From Bradyrhizobium lablabi (lineage in GTDB: Bacteria; Pseudomonadota; Alphaproteobacteria; Rhizobiales; Xanthobacteraceae): 64,000 nt of DNA. Location of the stretch: the NCBI RefSeq assembly GCF_018129385.1, contig NZ_JAFCLN010000002.1:620001-684000 (forward strand), read 5' to 3'. How positions within the stretch are numbered: the stretch's first letter is position 1; each line of letters starts with the position of its first letter. Both the position numbers and the translations under genes were made by a program. The notes under the pieces were generated by a model. It searched no databases and was not told the origin of the DNA. It saw nothing but the letters and a program-made list of their open reading frames with translations. This document shows, in pieces, positions 24,072 to 32,553 of the stretch.

Positions 24072-26189
24072 GTGTTCTCATTCTCGCTGAGGCTTATGAT
24101 CGTTCGTCATCTTGTCCGCGCCTTGACCTTAGGCCTATGCCTGTTCGCCCTCGCGTTCACGTCCGCGCGGGCGCAGAACGCGGCTGACCTCGTCAAGGTT
24201 GAGTTGTTGGCCGAGCCCGCGGCCATCGTGCCGGGCGAGCCTTTCAGCGTCGGCGTGAAGCTGACGATGAAGCAGCATTGGCACACCTACTGGCGAAATC
24301 CCGGCGACTCCGGCGAGCCGACGCAGGTGACCTGGAAATTGCCGCAAGGCTTTTCGGCCGGCGATATCGAATGGCCAGCGCCATCGCTGATCCGGGTCGG
24401 GCCGGCCGCAAACTTTGGCTACGAGGGCGAAACGATCCTGCTGGCGCGTATCACGCCGCCGCGCGACCTTGCGCCTGGTACCACGGCCAATCTCGCCGCC
24501 GATGTCGGCTATCTCGTCTGCGAGAAAATCTGCATCCCCGGTGAGGCCTCGGTCTCGCTCGCGGTTCCTGTCGCGCAGCCGGGCGCGCCGTCCCAGACCA
24601 ATGTCTTGTTCGATGCGGCCCGCGGCAAGCTGCCGCAACCATCGCCTTGGAACGCGACCTTTGGCACCGACGCGAAAACAATCACGCTGTCGCTGCACGC
24701 CAGCGACCTGCGCGGCGACGCCATCCGCTCGGCGACATTCTTCCCCTACGACAATTCGCTGATCGAAAATGCCCCAAAGCAGATTTTGCGCAACGATGGG
24801 CAGACGACGCAGATCACCATCGAACGCAGCCAGATCGCGAAAACGATTCCAAAAGCGATCGACGGCGTGCTGGTGCTGGAGGAGGACATCGGCGGCAAGA
24901 CTGTCCCGCATGCCTTTGCGATCGAGGCGACGCCGTCTGCCGGCCCGGCGGCAGGCGAGGGCGGCATGACGCTGCTCTACGCCATGATGTTCGCGCTGAT
25001 CGCGGGCGTCATCCTCAACTTCATGCCCTGCGTCTTCCCGGTGCTGTCGATCAAGATCCTGCATCTGACCGAGCAAAGAGCCGAGACGCCGCGCCGCGTG
25101 CGCCTGCATGGCATCGCCTATGCGCTGGGGATACTGGCCTGCTTCACCATTCTGGCAGGAGTGCTGTATGGGCTGCGCGCCGGCGGCGCCGAGATCGGCT
25201 GGGGCTTTCAGCTCCAGTCGCCGCTGATGGTCGCATCATTGGCGTTCATCCTGTTCGCGCTTGCCTTGAGTCTTTCCGGTATCCTGGCCGTCGGCGCGTC
25301 GCTGACCCGCGTCGGCGGAAGCCGTCTTCTGCAACAGGGCGGCCTGCCGGGTTCTTTCTTTGCCGGCGTGCTGGCAACGGTGGTGGCGACACCATGCACC
25401 GCGCCGTTCATGGGGGCGTCGATCGGCTTTGCGCTGGTGCAGCCGTTTGCCGTTGGGCTAGCGGTATTTCTCGCGCTCGGGCTTGGGCTCGCATTGCCGT
25501 TTCTCATTCTGGCCTTTGTCCCGGGCCTGCAACGACTGCTGCCAAAGCCAGGACGCTGGATGGAAACGCTGAAACAGCTTCTTGCTTTCCCGCTCTACGC
25601 GACCGTGGCCTGGCTGATCTGGGTTCTCAGCTTTCAGGTCGGCGCGACGGGATTGCTCGCCGCGCTGGCAGCGCTTGTGTTGATCGCGTTCGGCGCGTGG
25701 GCTTATGGACTGTCGCAAGGGCATGCGAGTGGAGCGAGGCGTGCCTTTCAAGGCTTGACCGCCATCGCGCTTGCCGGTGTGGTCGCGCTTGCCGTGGTGA
25801 TTGACCTCAATCGACCGACTGAATCGACCGCACAGGCCGCATCGTCGAAGGCCGGCTACGAAGCCTTCAGCCAGCAGAAGCTCGATGCGCTGCTGGCTTC
25901 CGGGCAGCCGGTCTTCGTCAACATGACGGCGGCCTGGTGCATCACCTGCCTCGTCAACGAACGGACCGCCCTGTCGACGGGCGCCGTGCGCGAGGTATTC
26001 GGGTCCAAGCGCATTGCTTATCTCAAGGGCGACTGGACCAATCGCAATCCGGAAATCACGCGCCTGCTCGAGAAATTCGGCCGCAGCGGCGTGCCGCTTT
26101 ATGTGCTATATCGCAGCGGCAGCGAACCCGTGGTGTTGCCGCAGATCCTGACGCAATCGCTCGTGCTGGATGCACTCAAGCAAATCTGA
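24072..26189 (+). CDS. DsbD/ScsB-like thiol-disulfide transmembrane reductase
   Basis: A 705-aa protein that moves reducing power across the inner membrane. A signal peptide (to about residue 35) is followed by an N-terminal periplasmic domain with C150/C154 (YLVCEKICIPGE). The 8-helix transmembrane domain spans about residues 300-580 with the two key cysteines C320 (NFMPCVFP) and C442 (ATPCTAP). The C-terminal thioredoxin-like domain has WCITC (C623/C626). The three-domain layout and N-domain motif resemble ScsB more than classical DsbD. Start is GTG at 24072, with an in-frame ATG at 24096. The redoxin gene follows after 30 nt. Confidence 0.92.
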   Translation: MFSFSLRLMIVRHLVRALTLGLCLFALAFTSARAQNAADLVKVELLAEPAAIVPGEPFSVGVKLTMKQHWHTYWRNPGDSGEPTQVTWKLPQGFSAGDIEWPAPSLIRVGPAANFGYEGETILLARITPPRDLAPGTTANLAADVGYLVCEKICIPGEASVSLAVPVAQPGAPSQTNVLFDAARGKLPQPSPWNATFGTDAKTITLSLHASDLRGDAIRSATFFPYDNSLIENAPKQILRNDGQTTQITIERSQIAKTIPKAIDGVLVLEEDIGGKTVPHAFAIEATPSAGPAAGEGGMTLLYAMMFALIAGVILNFMPCVFPVLSIKILHLTEQRAETPRRVRLHGIAYALGILACFTILAGVLYGLRAGGAEIGWGFQLQSPLMVASLAFILFALALSLSGILAVGASLTRVGGSRLLQQGGLPGSFFAGVLATVVATPCTAPFMGASIGFALVQPFAVGLAVFLALGLGLALPFLILAFVPGLQRLLPKPGRWMETLKQLLAFPLYATVAWLIWVLSFQVGATGLLAALAALVLIAFGAWAYGLSQGHASGARRAFQGLTAIALAGVVALAVVIDLNRPTESTAQAASSKAGYEAFSQQKLDALLASGQPVFVNMTAAWCITCLVNERTALSTGAVREVFGSKRIAYLKGDWTNRNPEITRLLEKFGRSGVPLYVLYRSGSEPVVLPQILTQSLVLDALKQI

Positions 26190-26219
26190 ACCCGATCGCA
26201 TCGAAGTTGGAGACAGACA

Positions 26220-26843
26220 ATGGATAGACGCACGTTCACGACGATGTTCGCTTCCTCCGCCGCCATTCTGCTGCTGGCCGGTACGCCGTCGCAGGCAGAA
26301 CCGAAGGTCGGCACGCCGGCTCCCGCATTCTCGGCCGTGAACACCGACGGCAAGACGGTCAATCTCAACGATTATAAAGGCAAGACGGTCGTGCTGGAGT
26401 GGACCAACGACGGCTGTCCCTATGTCCGCAAGCATTACGGCACCGGCAACATGCAGGCGCTACAGAAGAAATGGACCGAGCAGGGCATCGTCTGGCTGAC
26501 CGTCATCTCCTCGCCGCCCGGTGAACAGGGATTTGCGGATGCCGCCCGCGCCAAATCCCTCACCGCGGAGCGCAACGCAAAGCCATCGTCAGTGCTGCTC
26601 GATCCCAAGCAGCAGGTCGCTCGCGCCTATGGCGCGACCGTCACCCCGCACATGTACATCATCAAGCCGGACGGCGTGCTCGCCTATGCCGGCGGTATCG
26701 ACGACAAGCCGACGACGCGCGCCGCTGACGTCAAGGATGCGAAGAACTTTGTCGACGATGCGCTGGCCGAATTGAAGGCTGGAAAGTCGGTCTCCAATCC
26801 CGCGACGCGCGCCTATGGCTGCACGGTGAAGTACTCGTCATAG
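26220..26843 (+). CDS. Exported redoxin (AhpC/TSA-like thioredoxin-fold protein)
   Basis: A 207-aa thioredoxin-fold protein with a signal peptide (residues 1-26; SQA). The core has GTPAPAFSAVNTDGK and WTNDGCPYVRKHY with one predicted active Cys66 in a CP motif, plus a second cysteine near the C-terminus (C201). This pattern fits periplasmic peroxiredoxin-like proteins reduced by the DsbD/ScsB protein upstream. A GGAG-like site precedes the ATG and the genes form an operon. Confidence 0.88.
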   Translation: MDRRTFTTMFASSAAILLLAGTPSQAEPKVGTPAPAFSAVNTDGKTVNLNDYKGKTVVLEWTNDGCPYVRKHYGTGNMQALQKKWTEQGIVWLTVISSPPGEQGFADAARAKSLTAERNAKPSSVLLDPKQQVARAYGATVTPHMYIIKPDGVLAYAGGIDDKPTTRAADVKDAKNFVDDALAELKAGKSVSNPATRAYGCTVKYSS

Positions 26844-26857
26844 GCTCCGCGACCCGG

Positions 26858-26888
26858 CTCTCGCCGTACGCGCTACGGCGAGAGTTTT
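26858..26888. terminator. Terminator between converging redoxin and enolase-superfamily genes
   Basis: Perfect 11-bp arms (ctctcgccgta / tacggcgagag) with a 5-nt loop, followed by tttt on the plus strand. It lies 15 bp after the redoxin stop. The right arm overlaps the last codons of the opposing gene, whose stop is at 26873. Confidence 0.8.
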
Positions 26889-27961
26889 GCCAGTCCGTCC
26901 CAGTCGAAGGTGATGCCATGGCCAAGTCGCGTTGGAGCTATGGCCATTCCCTGTTCGAGCACCAGCGGGTGCTCGATGTAGCGGCCAAGCCCGAATCCGT
27001 GCGCCTCGAGATAGGAGCGGTTCGGGCAGGCCGCGAGCAGATGCACCGTGACATCATGCGCGCCGTGGCTGGTCACTGGCAGATTGAATGCCTCCGCCAG
27101 CCGCGCGATCTTCATGAAGGAGGTGACGCCGCCGCAATTGGTGACGTCGGGCTCCGGATAGGAGACCGCACCGGCCTCGATATAATTCTTGAACTCCCAG
27201 AGCGAGCGCAAATTCTCGCCTGCCGCGATCGGCACGCCGCCGGCCGACATGATGCGGGCGTGACCTGCGATATCGTCGGGAATGATCGGCTCCTCGAGCC
27301 AGGTGAGATCATATGGCTGCAAGGCGCGCGCGGCGCGAATGGCTTCCTCAACCGTCCATTTCATGTTGGCATCGGCCATCAGCGGAAAGCCTTCGCCGAG
27401 ATGCCGGCGCATCGCCTGCACGCGCTTGACGTCGGAAGCAAGGTCGGGGCGGCCGACCTTCATCTTGATGGCGCGAAAGCCCTTGGCGAGATTGTCGTCG
27501 GTCTGCTTCAGCAAAGCTTCGACCGAAAGATCGAGGTCGATGCCGCCGGCATAGCAGGGCACGCGCGCGTCAAAGCCGCCGAGCAGGCGAAACAGCGGCA
27601 GACCGGCGCGGCGCGCCTTCAGGTCCCACAGCGCGATGTCGAGCGCCGAAAGCGCGAGCACGACCGGCCCGCCGCGGCCGCCGTAATGCAGGCCCCACCA
27701 CACGTGATTCCAGATCGCTTCGGTATCATCAGCCTCGCGGCCTGCGACCAGCTCGGGAATTTCTCGCCTGAGAATATCGGCAACCGCGCCGCCGTTGCGG
27801 CCGACGGTGTAGGTATAGCCGACGCCTTCAGCTCCGTCGGAATCGCGGACGCGGCATGTCACGAGTTCAAACGCCTTGATTTCGCCGTGCGTGCTGTCTG
27901 AAAGAGTAACCGTCAGCGGAATCCGGTAGAATCCGGTCTCGATTGATTTGATCAGTGCCAT
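26873..27961 (-). CDS. Mandelate racemase/muconate-lactonizing (enolase superfamily) protein
   Basis: A 362-aa cytoplasmic enzyme. N-terminal capping domain is followed by a barrel with K166/K168 (IKMKVGR), metal ligands D197 (MADANMKW), E223 (WLEEP) and E249 (AAGENL), and a His299 catalytic base (TSHGAHD). This arrangement matches the mandelate racemase subgroup, including sugar-acid dehydratases. Substrate cannot be read from the sequence. It stands alone between terminators. Confidence 0.88.
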   Translation of the reverse strand: MALIKSIETGFYRIPLTVTLSDSTHGEIKAFELVTCRVRDSDGAEGVGYTYTVGRNGGAVADILRREIPELVAGREADDTEAIWNHVWWGLHYGGRGGPVVLALSALDIALWDLKARRAGLPLFRLLGGFDARVPCYAGGIDLDLSVEALLKQTDDNLAKGFRAIKMKVGRPDLASDVKRVQAMRRHLGEGFPLMADANMKWTVEEAIRAARALQPYDLTWLEEPIIPDDIAGHARIMSAGGVPIAAGENLRSLWEFKNYIEAGAVSYPEPDVTNCGGVTSFMKIARLAEAFNLPVTSHGAHDVTVHLLAACPNRSYLEAHGFGLGRYIEHPLVLEQGMAIAPTRLGHGITFDWDGLAKLSP

Positions 27962-28045
27962 TCGCTTCCACCCATCATTTCATGACATCGTAGGCCGGCC
28001 GAGTCGACAGAGCAATGCTTGCGGCAAGTGACGCGGAGAAGGCAA

Positions 28046-28852
28046 ATGAAGCGATACCGGAGTCTCGCCATCGCCAGGATGTTCGTAACAGCGTTCCTGA
28101 TCTGGTGCGCGGGTGCGATGGCGGCGAACGCAGCCGATCTCTATCGCACCAAGACTGTCGTCACAGGGCAGGGCGAGGCCAATCGCCTGATCGGATTCGG
28201 CAGGTGTCTCGAGGACGTGCTCATCAAGGTATCCGGCGCGCAGAAGCTGGCGGGCGATCGCCGGCTTGCGGTTCACAAATCGAACGCAAAAGATTTCGTC
28301 AAGGCATTCAGCTATCGCGATCAGTTCGAGGGCAAGCCCATTCGCGACGAACAGGGCACGCGTGATCGGCCCTATGATCTCACCGTCGATTTCGACGAAA
28401 AGAAAATCGACGATCTGCTTGGTAAGCTCGGCCTCAAGCCGTGGCTTTCACCGCGTCCGCGCCTCTTCGTGCTTGCCGAGATGGAGCAGGGAGCGCGGAA
28501 ATTTTTCGTCACGGCTGATGGCGCAAAGTCCGATCTACAGCGGGACGCGTTGCTTGACGCGGCCGACAGGCGCGGGATGGCCATTGTGTTGCCGCCGAAG
28601 GAGATCGAAGCGCGGGGCACGTGGGCCGGGCGATTCGAGGCGCCGGCCGGGGAAGGCCCGATACTGCCATTGACCGGACATCTGGTGTGGGATGACCGCG
28701 CGCTCGGATGGGCCACCGATTGGGAGCTGCAATGGCAGGGCCGCCCGCATCGCTGGCAGGTTCGCGGCGTCACATTTGATGAAGCCTTCCGTCGCGGCCT
28801 CGGCGGCGCCGCCCAGATATTGTCGGGCAATGGCGATCCGGCCGGCCGATAA
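28046..28852 (+). CDS. Secreted DUF2066 family protein
   Basis: A 268-aa protein with a signal peptide (about residues 1-30, ending ANA). The mature start DLYRTKTVVTGQGEANRL and CLEDVLIKVSG fit DUF2066. The start at 28046 (MKRYRSLA) is chosen for its GGAGAAGG site; nine upstream residues are dropped. Function unknown; likely periplasmic. Confidence 0.8.
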   Translation: MKRYRSLAIARMFVTAFLIWCAGAMAANAADLYRTKTVVTGQGEANRLIGFGRCLEDVLIKVSGAQKLAGDRRLAVHKSNAKDFVKAFSYRDQFEGKPIRDEQGTRDRPYDLTVDFDEKKIDDLLGKLGLKPWLSPRPRLFVLAEMEQGARKFFVTADGAKSDLQRDALLDAADRRGMAIVLPPKEIEARGTWAGRFEAPAGEGPILPLTGHLVWDDRALGWATDWELQWQGRPHRWQVRGVTFDEAFRRGLGGAAQILSGNGDPAGR

Positions 28853-28882
28853 CGATGGAATTCAACGTCGATTATAAAAGCA

Positions 28883-28915
28883 GACGGCCGGCCCTCGGAG
28901 AGCAGGCCGGCCGTC
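28883..28915. terminator. Bidirectional terminator between DUF2066 and DUF417 genes
   Basis: Perfect 11-bp GC-rich arms (gacggccggcc / ggccggccgtc) around an 11-nt loop, between converging genes. On the minus strand the stem is followed by tgctttt, giving a usable T-run for the DUF417 operon; the plus-strand side lacks one. Confidence 0.75.
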
Positions 28916-28944
28916 GCCGCGCGGCATACAGGTCCGTCACTCCG

Positions 28945-29448
28945 TTACCGGATGAGGCGAACCACGTCCTGCCGCAGGAGGTAGAGCGAGACGCCGAGCA
29001 GAACGACATCCTTCATCAGGAAAGGCACGTTGCCAGTCATCGCAGGAAAACCGCCCGCTGCGACGTCCCAACCTTCGGGCATGAACGGGATGATCGTGAC
29101 GGTCGCAATGAAGGTACCGGTAGCGCCGAGCGCGCCGAGAACGCCGAGCCGCTTGTCCCAGAAGCCTGCGAGCAGAAGAGCGCCGAACGTCCACTCGGAG
29201 ACACCCAGGAAGTAGCTCGCGCCGGCGTGGCCGAACACGGGATAGAGCCACCAGATCAGCGGCCCGTTGCTGATAAACGGAACCAGCCGTTCGAACTCGT
29301 ACGGAAACCACTTCTGGTAACCGAAGAAGAAAAACATGATCACCATCGAGGTGCGAACGATGTGGTAGTCGAGGTCCTCCGCAAGCAGGCCGGAGTTGCG
29401 CAGTGCGCGGACGAGTGGATTTTGCATGGTGTTGGAAATCGTGGTCAT
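28945..29448 (-). CDS. DUF417 (YkgB-like) membrane protein
   Basis: A 167-aa membrane protein with four helices (about residues 33-53, 65-90, 95-120, 138-158). Typical motifs are FFFFGYQKWFPYE and GPLIWWLYPVFG with GVSEWTFGALLL. Starts at 29448: an AAGGA site is correctly spaced for this ATG but too close to the ATG at 29454. It follows the AhpD-like gene after 40 nt in the same operon. DUF417 proteins such as YkgB/RclC are linked to chlorine or oxidant stress, consistent with the peroxidase-like partner. Confidence 0.85.
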   Translation of the reverse strand: MTTISNTMQNPLVRALRNSGLLAEDLDYHIVRTSMVIMFFFFGYQKWFPYEFERLVPFISNGPLIWWLYPVFGHAGASYFLGVSEWTFGALLLAGFWDKRLGVLGALGATGTFIATVTIIPFMPEGWDVAAGGFPAMTGNVPFLMKDVVLLGVSLYLLRQDVVRLIR

Positions 29449-29488
29449 GGTCATGATCCTTTGAATGCTTGCTTCCAATGCAGTTGCT

Positions 29489-30025
29489 TCACGCGACTGC
29501 GGGGAAGTCGATCTCGGTGTCGTTGATGCGGTTGAAGACGTTGGTGAAGACGACGGTCGCGAACGCGAGGCTGATCTCGACCAGTTGCGCGTCGCTGTAG
29601 CCGGCGGCCTTGATCGCGGCGAAATCCGCATCGCTCACGGTGCCGCTGGACTGCGCCAGCTTGCGGACGAAGCCGATCAGCGCGTCGCGCGTGGCGTCTC
29701 CGGTAGGCCGGCCGTCGTGGATCTGCTTCAGCACCTCGGGCTTGAGCCCGGCGAGCTTGGCGAGATAGGAGTGCGCGGCGACACAGTAGTCGCAGCCGGC
29801 GGCGCCGCTGATGACGAGCTTGATGACCTCCTGGTCACGCTTGCTCAGTGTGCCCGCCGCAAGCACCGCATCGGCGGCCAGCACCGACTTGAGCGCGGCG
29901 GGGCCGTGCGCGGCGATCGCCGCATACGTGTTCGGGACCTTGCCGATCGCCTTCTTGATCTGGGCATAAACCTGGCCCGACGGGCCGGTGTCGGATTCGA
30001 GATTGGGGACTGAAAGACGGGACAT
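29489..30025 (-). CDS. AhpD-like carboxymuconolactone-decarboxylase-family protein
   Basis: A 178-aa helical protein with the redox motif CDYCVAAH (Cys-x-x-Cys-x-x-x-His) near residues 80-87, typical of alkylhydroperoxidase D-like proteins. The start at 30025 has a GGAGTGACATC leader. It is the first gene of an operon with DUF417. Probably a peroxide or disulfide-reducing enzyme. Its promoter carries element A (30090-30132) shared with the gene at 31574. Confidence 0.88.
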   Translation of the reverse strand: MSRLSVPNLESDTGPSGQVYAQIKKAIGKVPNTYAAIAAHGPAALKSVLAADAVLAAGTLSKRDQEVIKLVISGAAGCDYCVAAHSYLAKLAGLKPEVLKQIHDGRPTGDATRDALIGFVRKLAQSSGTVSDADFAAIKAAGYSDAQLVEISLAFATVVFTNVFNRINDTEIDFPAVA

Positions 30026-30089
30026 GATGTCACTCCGTGGTTGGGGTGGTGAATGAGTACGGAGTGACAATAGGGTTCGAATTTGAGAC

Positions 30090-30132
30090 CTTGAATGTCG
30101 TAAAATCTCTAGTATATGCTCATTCGTCTCAC
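30090..30132 (-). promoter_or_regulatory. Bipartite 43-bp element, copy A
   Basis: On the plus strand the element is cttgaatg, exactly 16 bp, then atatgctcattcgtctcac. Copy B at 31644-31686 has the same two boxes, same spacing and one mismatch. It lies 65 bp upstream of the AhpD-like start and 24 bp upstream of the AraC start at 30156, so it may be a shared operator for the divergent pair. Two boxes one helical turn and a half apart suit an AraC-type dimer. Confidence 0.7.
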
Positions 30133-30155
30133 GTTGGATGTTTCGGGAGGCCGCC

Positions 30156-31223
30156 ATGGATTGGCTCAGCCGGCTGTTCGAGGTGATGCCGGTGCGCGGG
30201 CGGCTCGATCTGCGCTGTAGCTACGGTGTGCCGTGGCGCATCGACCAAGGCCCCGCCGCGTCGAACGAAATGCCCTATCACGCCGTGCTCGCCGGTTCGG
30301 CGATCCTGGACGATCCCTCGGGCGGCCGGCCGGTGCAGTTGAATGCGGGCGATATCCTTCTGCTTCCCGGCAACCCGCGTCATGTCATGCACGACGGAAG
30401 CGGCGCGCCGCCGTTGCCGGCGCGCAATCGCGCATCGCTCAACTTCACGATCTCTGAAAATCCCGGTTCGGACGACCGGCTCGATCTGTTGTGCGGCCAC
30501 TTCGCGATCACTCCCCCGCACGATCGCCTGCTGCGCAGCTATCTGCCGCCGCTGCTCATCGTGCATGCGGGTGACAGGAGCGGACAGGAGGGCACCGCCG
30601 CGCGGCTGGGCGGCATCGTTTCGCTCATGCGCGGCGAGACCGCGGATGATCGCCTCGGCGGCCGCGCGATGCTGAATGCGCTCTCGACGGCGATGTTCGC
30701 GCTGGTGCTGCGGCTTGCGAGTGAGACGGATAATGCGCCGCGCGGTCTGCTGGCGCTGGCCGGTCACCCGCGCCTGGCGCCGGCGGTGGCCGCACTGTTC
30801 AACGAGCCGGGCCGCGCATGGTCGCTGCCCGAACTTGCGCGTCTCGCCAACATGTCGCGCGCGACGATGGCGCGGCAATTCCAGGAGAAGCTCGGGCGAT
30901 CGGCCAGCGATCTCCTGACCGATATAAGGATGACGGTGGCGGCTAATGAATTGAAGAAATCTTCTCTCTCCACGGGCGCCGTGGCGGAGGCTGTCGGGTA
31001 TCAGTCGGAAGCGGCGTTCCAGCGCGCATTCAAGAGCCACATGGGCATCACGCCGGCGCAGTGGCGCAAGACGCAGCAGCCGTCCGGCCGTGAGGTCTTT
31101 GCAAGACCCGAAACGCATGCGGATGCTGAACCTGCGGAGAGCGCGGAAGCGAATCCTCCCGCCAGTCGCAGGCCGACGAAGGGTGCCGGGGCGGCACCCG
31201 TTTCGTTGAAATCGCGGGATTAG
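30156..31223 (+). CDS. AraC-family regulator with cupin-type sensor domain
   Basis: A 355-aa regulator (MDWLSRLFEVMPVRGRLDLRC is read from 30156, quoted in part as MDWLSRLFEVMPVRG). The N-terminal cupin_6-type sensor has AGDILLLPGNPRHVMHDG. The C-terminal part has two HTH segments (LARLANMSRATMARQF; VAEAVGYQSEAAFQRAFK) and a basic tail rich in Pro/Ala. A GGGAGG site precedes the ATG; an upstream ATG at 30138 is weaker. It is divergent from the AhpD/DUF417 operon and downstream of it lies a small secreted gene with the same upstream element. Confidence 0.9.
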   Translation: MDWLSRLFEVMPVRGRLDLRCSYGVPWRIDQGPAASNEMPYHAVLAGSAILDDPSGGRPVQLNAGDILLLPGNPRHVMHDGSGAPPLPARNRASLNFTISENPGSDDRLDLLCGHFAITPPHDRLLRSYLPPLLIVHAGDRSGQEGTAARLGGIVSLMRGETADDRLGGRAMLNALSTAMFALVLRLASETDNAPRGLLALAGHPRLAPAVAALFNEPGRAWSLPELARLANMSRATMARQFQEKLGRSASDLLTDIRMTVAANELKKSSLSTGAVAEAVGYQSEAAFQRAFKSHMGITPAQWRKTQQPSGREVFARPETHADAEPAESAEANPPASRRPTKGAGAAPVSLKSRD

Positions 31224-31247
31224 CGAACACGCGGCATTGCATGGAGA

Positions 31248-31574
31248 TCAGCATCCGCGGCAAATAACCAGCTTGCGGTCGAGCTCCCGGTCGAGGACCT
31301 GTTGCTCGCGCTCCCATGCGGAGAGGCCGCTCGATTGCGGGATATCGGCGAGGCGCGGTTGCCGATGGCCGACCGGAGCAGGCCAGGGGAGTCGCGAACT
31401 CACGATGACGGGCCGGCTCTGCCCGTCGGCCCGGGCGGCGGCGTAATACGACGCCGCGCTGACTGAAACAGACGCGGGCAGCTCCATTGCATTTGCCGGC
31501 GACAGTAGCCTGATCAAGACGAGAATTGCGGCCGCGGTGCTGATTGAGCGCTTTGCGATCGAGAGGCGGGACAT
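31248..31574 (-). CDS. Small secreted protein, hypothetical
   Basis: A 108-aa protein with a signal peptide (residues 1-29; PANA). The mature part ends RLADIPQSSGLSAWEREQQV ... DRKLVICRGC with two terminal cysteines. The leader (GGAGTGTCACC) and first codons (ATGTCCCGCCTCTC) nearly match those of the AhpD-like gene at 30025. Converges with the AraC gene. It may belong to the same regulon; the protein itself is unrecognised. Confidence 0.72.
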   Translation of the reverse strand: MSRLSIAKRSISTAAAILVLIRLLSPANAMELPASVSVSAASYYAAARADGQSRPVIVSSRLPWPAPVGHRQPRLADIPQSSGLSAWEREQQVLDRELDRKLVICRGC

Positions 31575-31643
31575 GGTGACACTCCTTGGCAGGAGACCCG
31601 GAATGGGCTCCGTTGAGTGTCACCGTACGCGTACGGTCCCAGG

Positions 31644-31686
31644 CTTGAATGCCGCCCGGGATCGAAGATATGCTCGTTCGTCTCAC
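31644..31686 (-). promoter_or_regulatory. Bipartite 43-bp element, copy B
   Basis: cttgaatg at 31644-31651, 16-bp spacer, atatgctcgttcgtctcac at 31668-31686. It is 70 bp upstream of the small secreted gene's start, the same arrangement as copy A (65 bp). It lies immediately left of the short-chain dehydrogenase stop at 31702. Spacer sequences differ between copies, so the conserved boxes are likely functional rather than a recent copy. Confidence 0.7.
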
Positions 31687-31701
31687 CGCGCGACGTCGGT
31701 C

Positions 31702-32448
31702 CTAGGCCAATCCCAAGCCGCCATCGATGGCGATCACCTGACCCGTCATCCATTGCGAAGCGGGGCCGGCAAGCTGCACGATCCATTCCGCGATATCGTT
31801 CGGAACGCCGCGGCGGCCGAGCGGGATGCTCGCACGCTCCTGCTCCTCGACAGCCGCGGCCTGTTCAGCGGACAGCCCCATCATGCCGGTCAACGCGCCT
31901 GACTCCGTCGGTCCCGGAGCAACCGCGTTCACGCGAATGCCGAGCGGTGCAAGCTCGAGCGCCCAGCAGCGAGTCAAGTGTTCCAAGGCGGCCTTGCTGG
32001 CGGAGTAATGGGCGAGCCCAGCCGCCGGCTTGTGGCCAAATGTGCTGGAGATGTTGATGATCGTTCCGCGCGTCTCCTTCAGGTGAGGTAGCGCGGCAGA
32101 GGCGAGCAGGCTTGGGCCGAGCACATTGACGGAGAAGATGTCCGTAATCCGCTCGGCTGTCGTGTCAGCCAGAGGAAGGATCGCGCCCGCGCCGGCATTA
32201 TTGACCAAGGCATCGATCCTGCCCCAGCTATCGAGCGCCTTGGCGATCGTTCGCTTCGCATCCTCGGCGGAAGCGCTATCCGCCATCGTGCCTGCGATGT
32301 TGGCATGCTCGGACATTGTTTCTTCGATGGGGCCGGGACGGCGGCCGGTAATGAGCACCTTGTAGCCTTGTCCGGCGAAGCGCAGCGCTGCTGCCCGCCC
32401 GATGCCGGAGCTGCCGCCCGTGATGATGACGACCTTTTCATTCTGCAT
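31702..32448 (-). CDS. Short-chain dehydrogenase/reductase
   Basis: A 248-aa SDR oxidoreductase. NAD(P)-binding GGSSGIGRA (residues 11-19), NNAGAGA, catalytic Ser/Tyr/Lys pattern (ISSTFG ... YSASKAA) and the C-terminal AIDGGLGLA are present. Start at 32448 has an AAGGAA site. Substrate unknown. It sits on the same strand as the small secreted gene but ends just before element B, so they are separate units. Confidence 0.88.
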   Translation of the reverse strand: MQNEKVVIITGGSSGIGRAAALRFAGQGYKVLITGRRPGPIEETMSEHANIAGTMADSASAEDAKRTIAKALDSWGRIDALVNNAGAGAILPLADTTAERITDIFSVNVLGPSLLASAALPHLKETRGTIINISSTFGHKPAAGLAHYSASKAALEHLTRCWALELAPLGIRVNAVAPGPTESGALTGMMGLSAEQAAAVEEQERASIPLGRRGVPNDIAEWIVQLAGPASQWMTGQVIAIDGGLGLA

Positions 32449-32553
32449 ATTCGATTTCCTTGGACTGTTGAGAAAGGGCATAGCCGGGTCAGCAGTGAAT
32501 TGCCGGCTGTGAGAAGGTGCGTGTCGTTGGGCCTGGCGCCGTCGAGAAATCGA

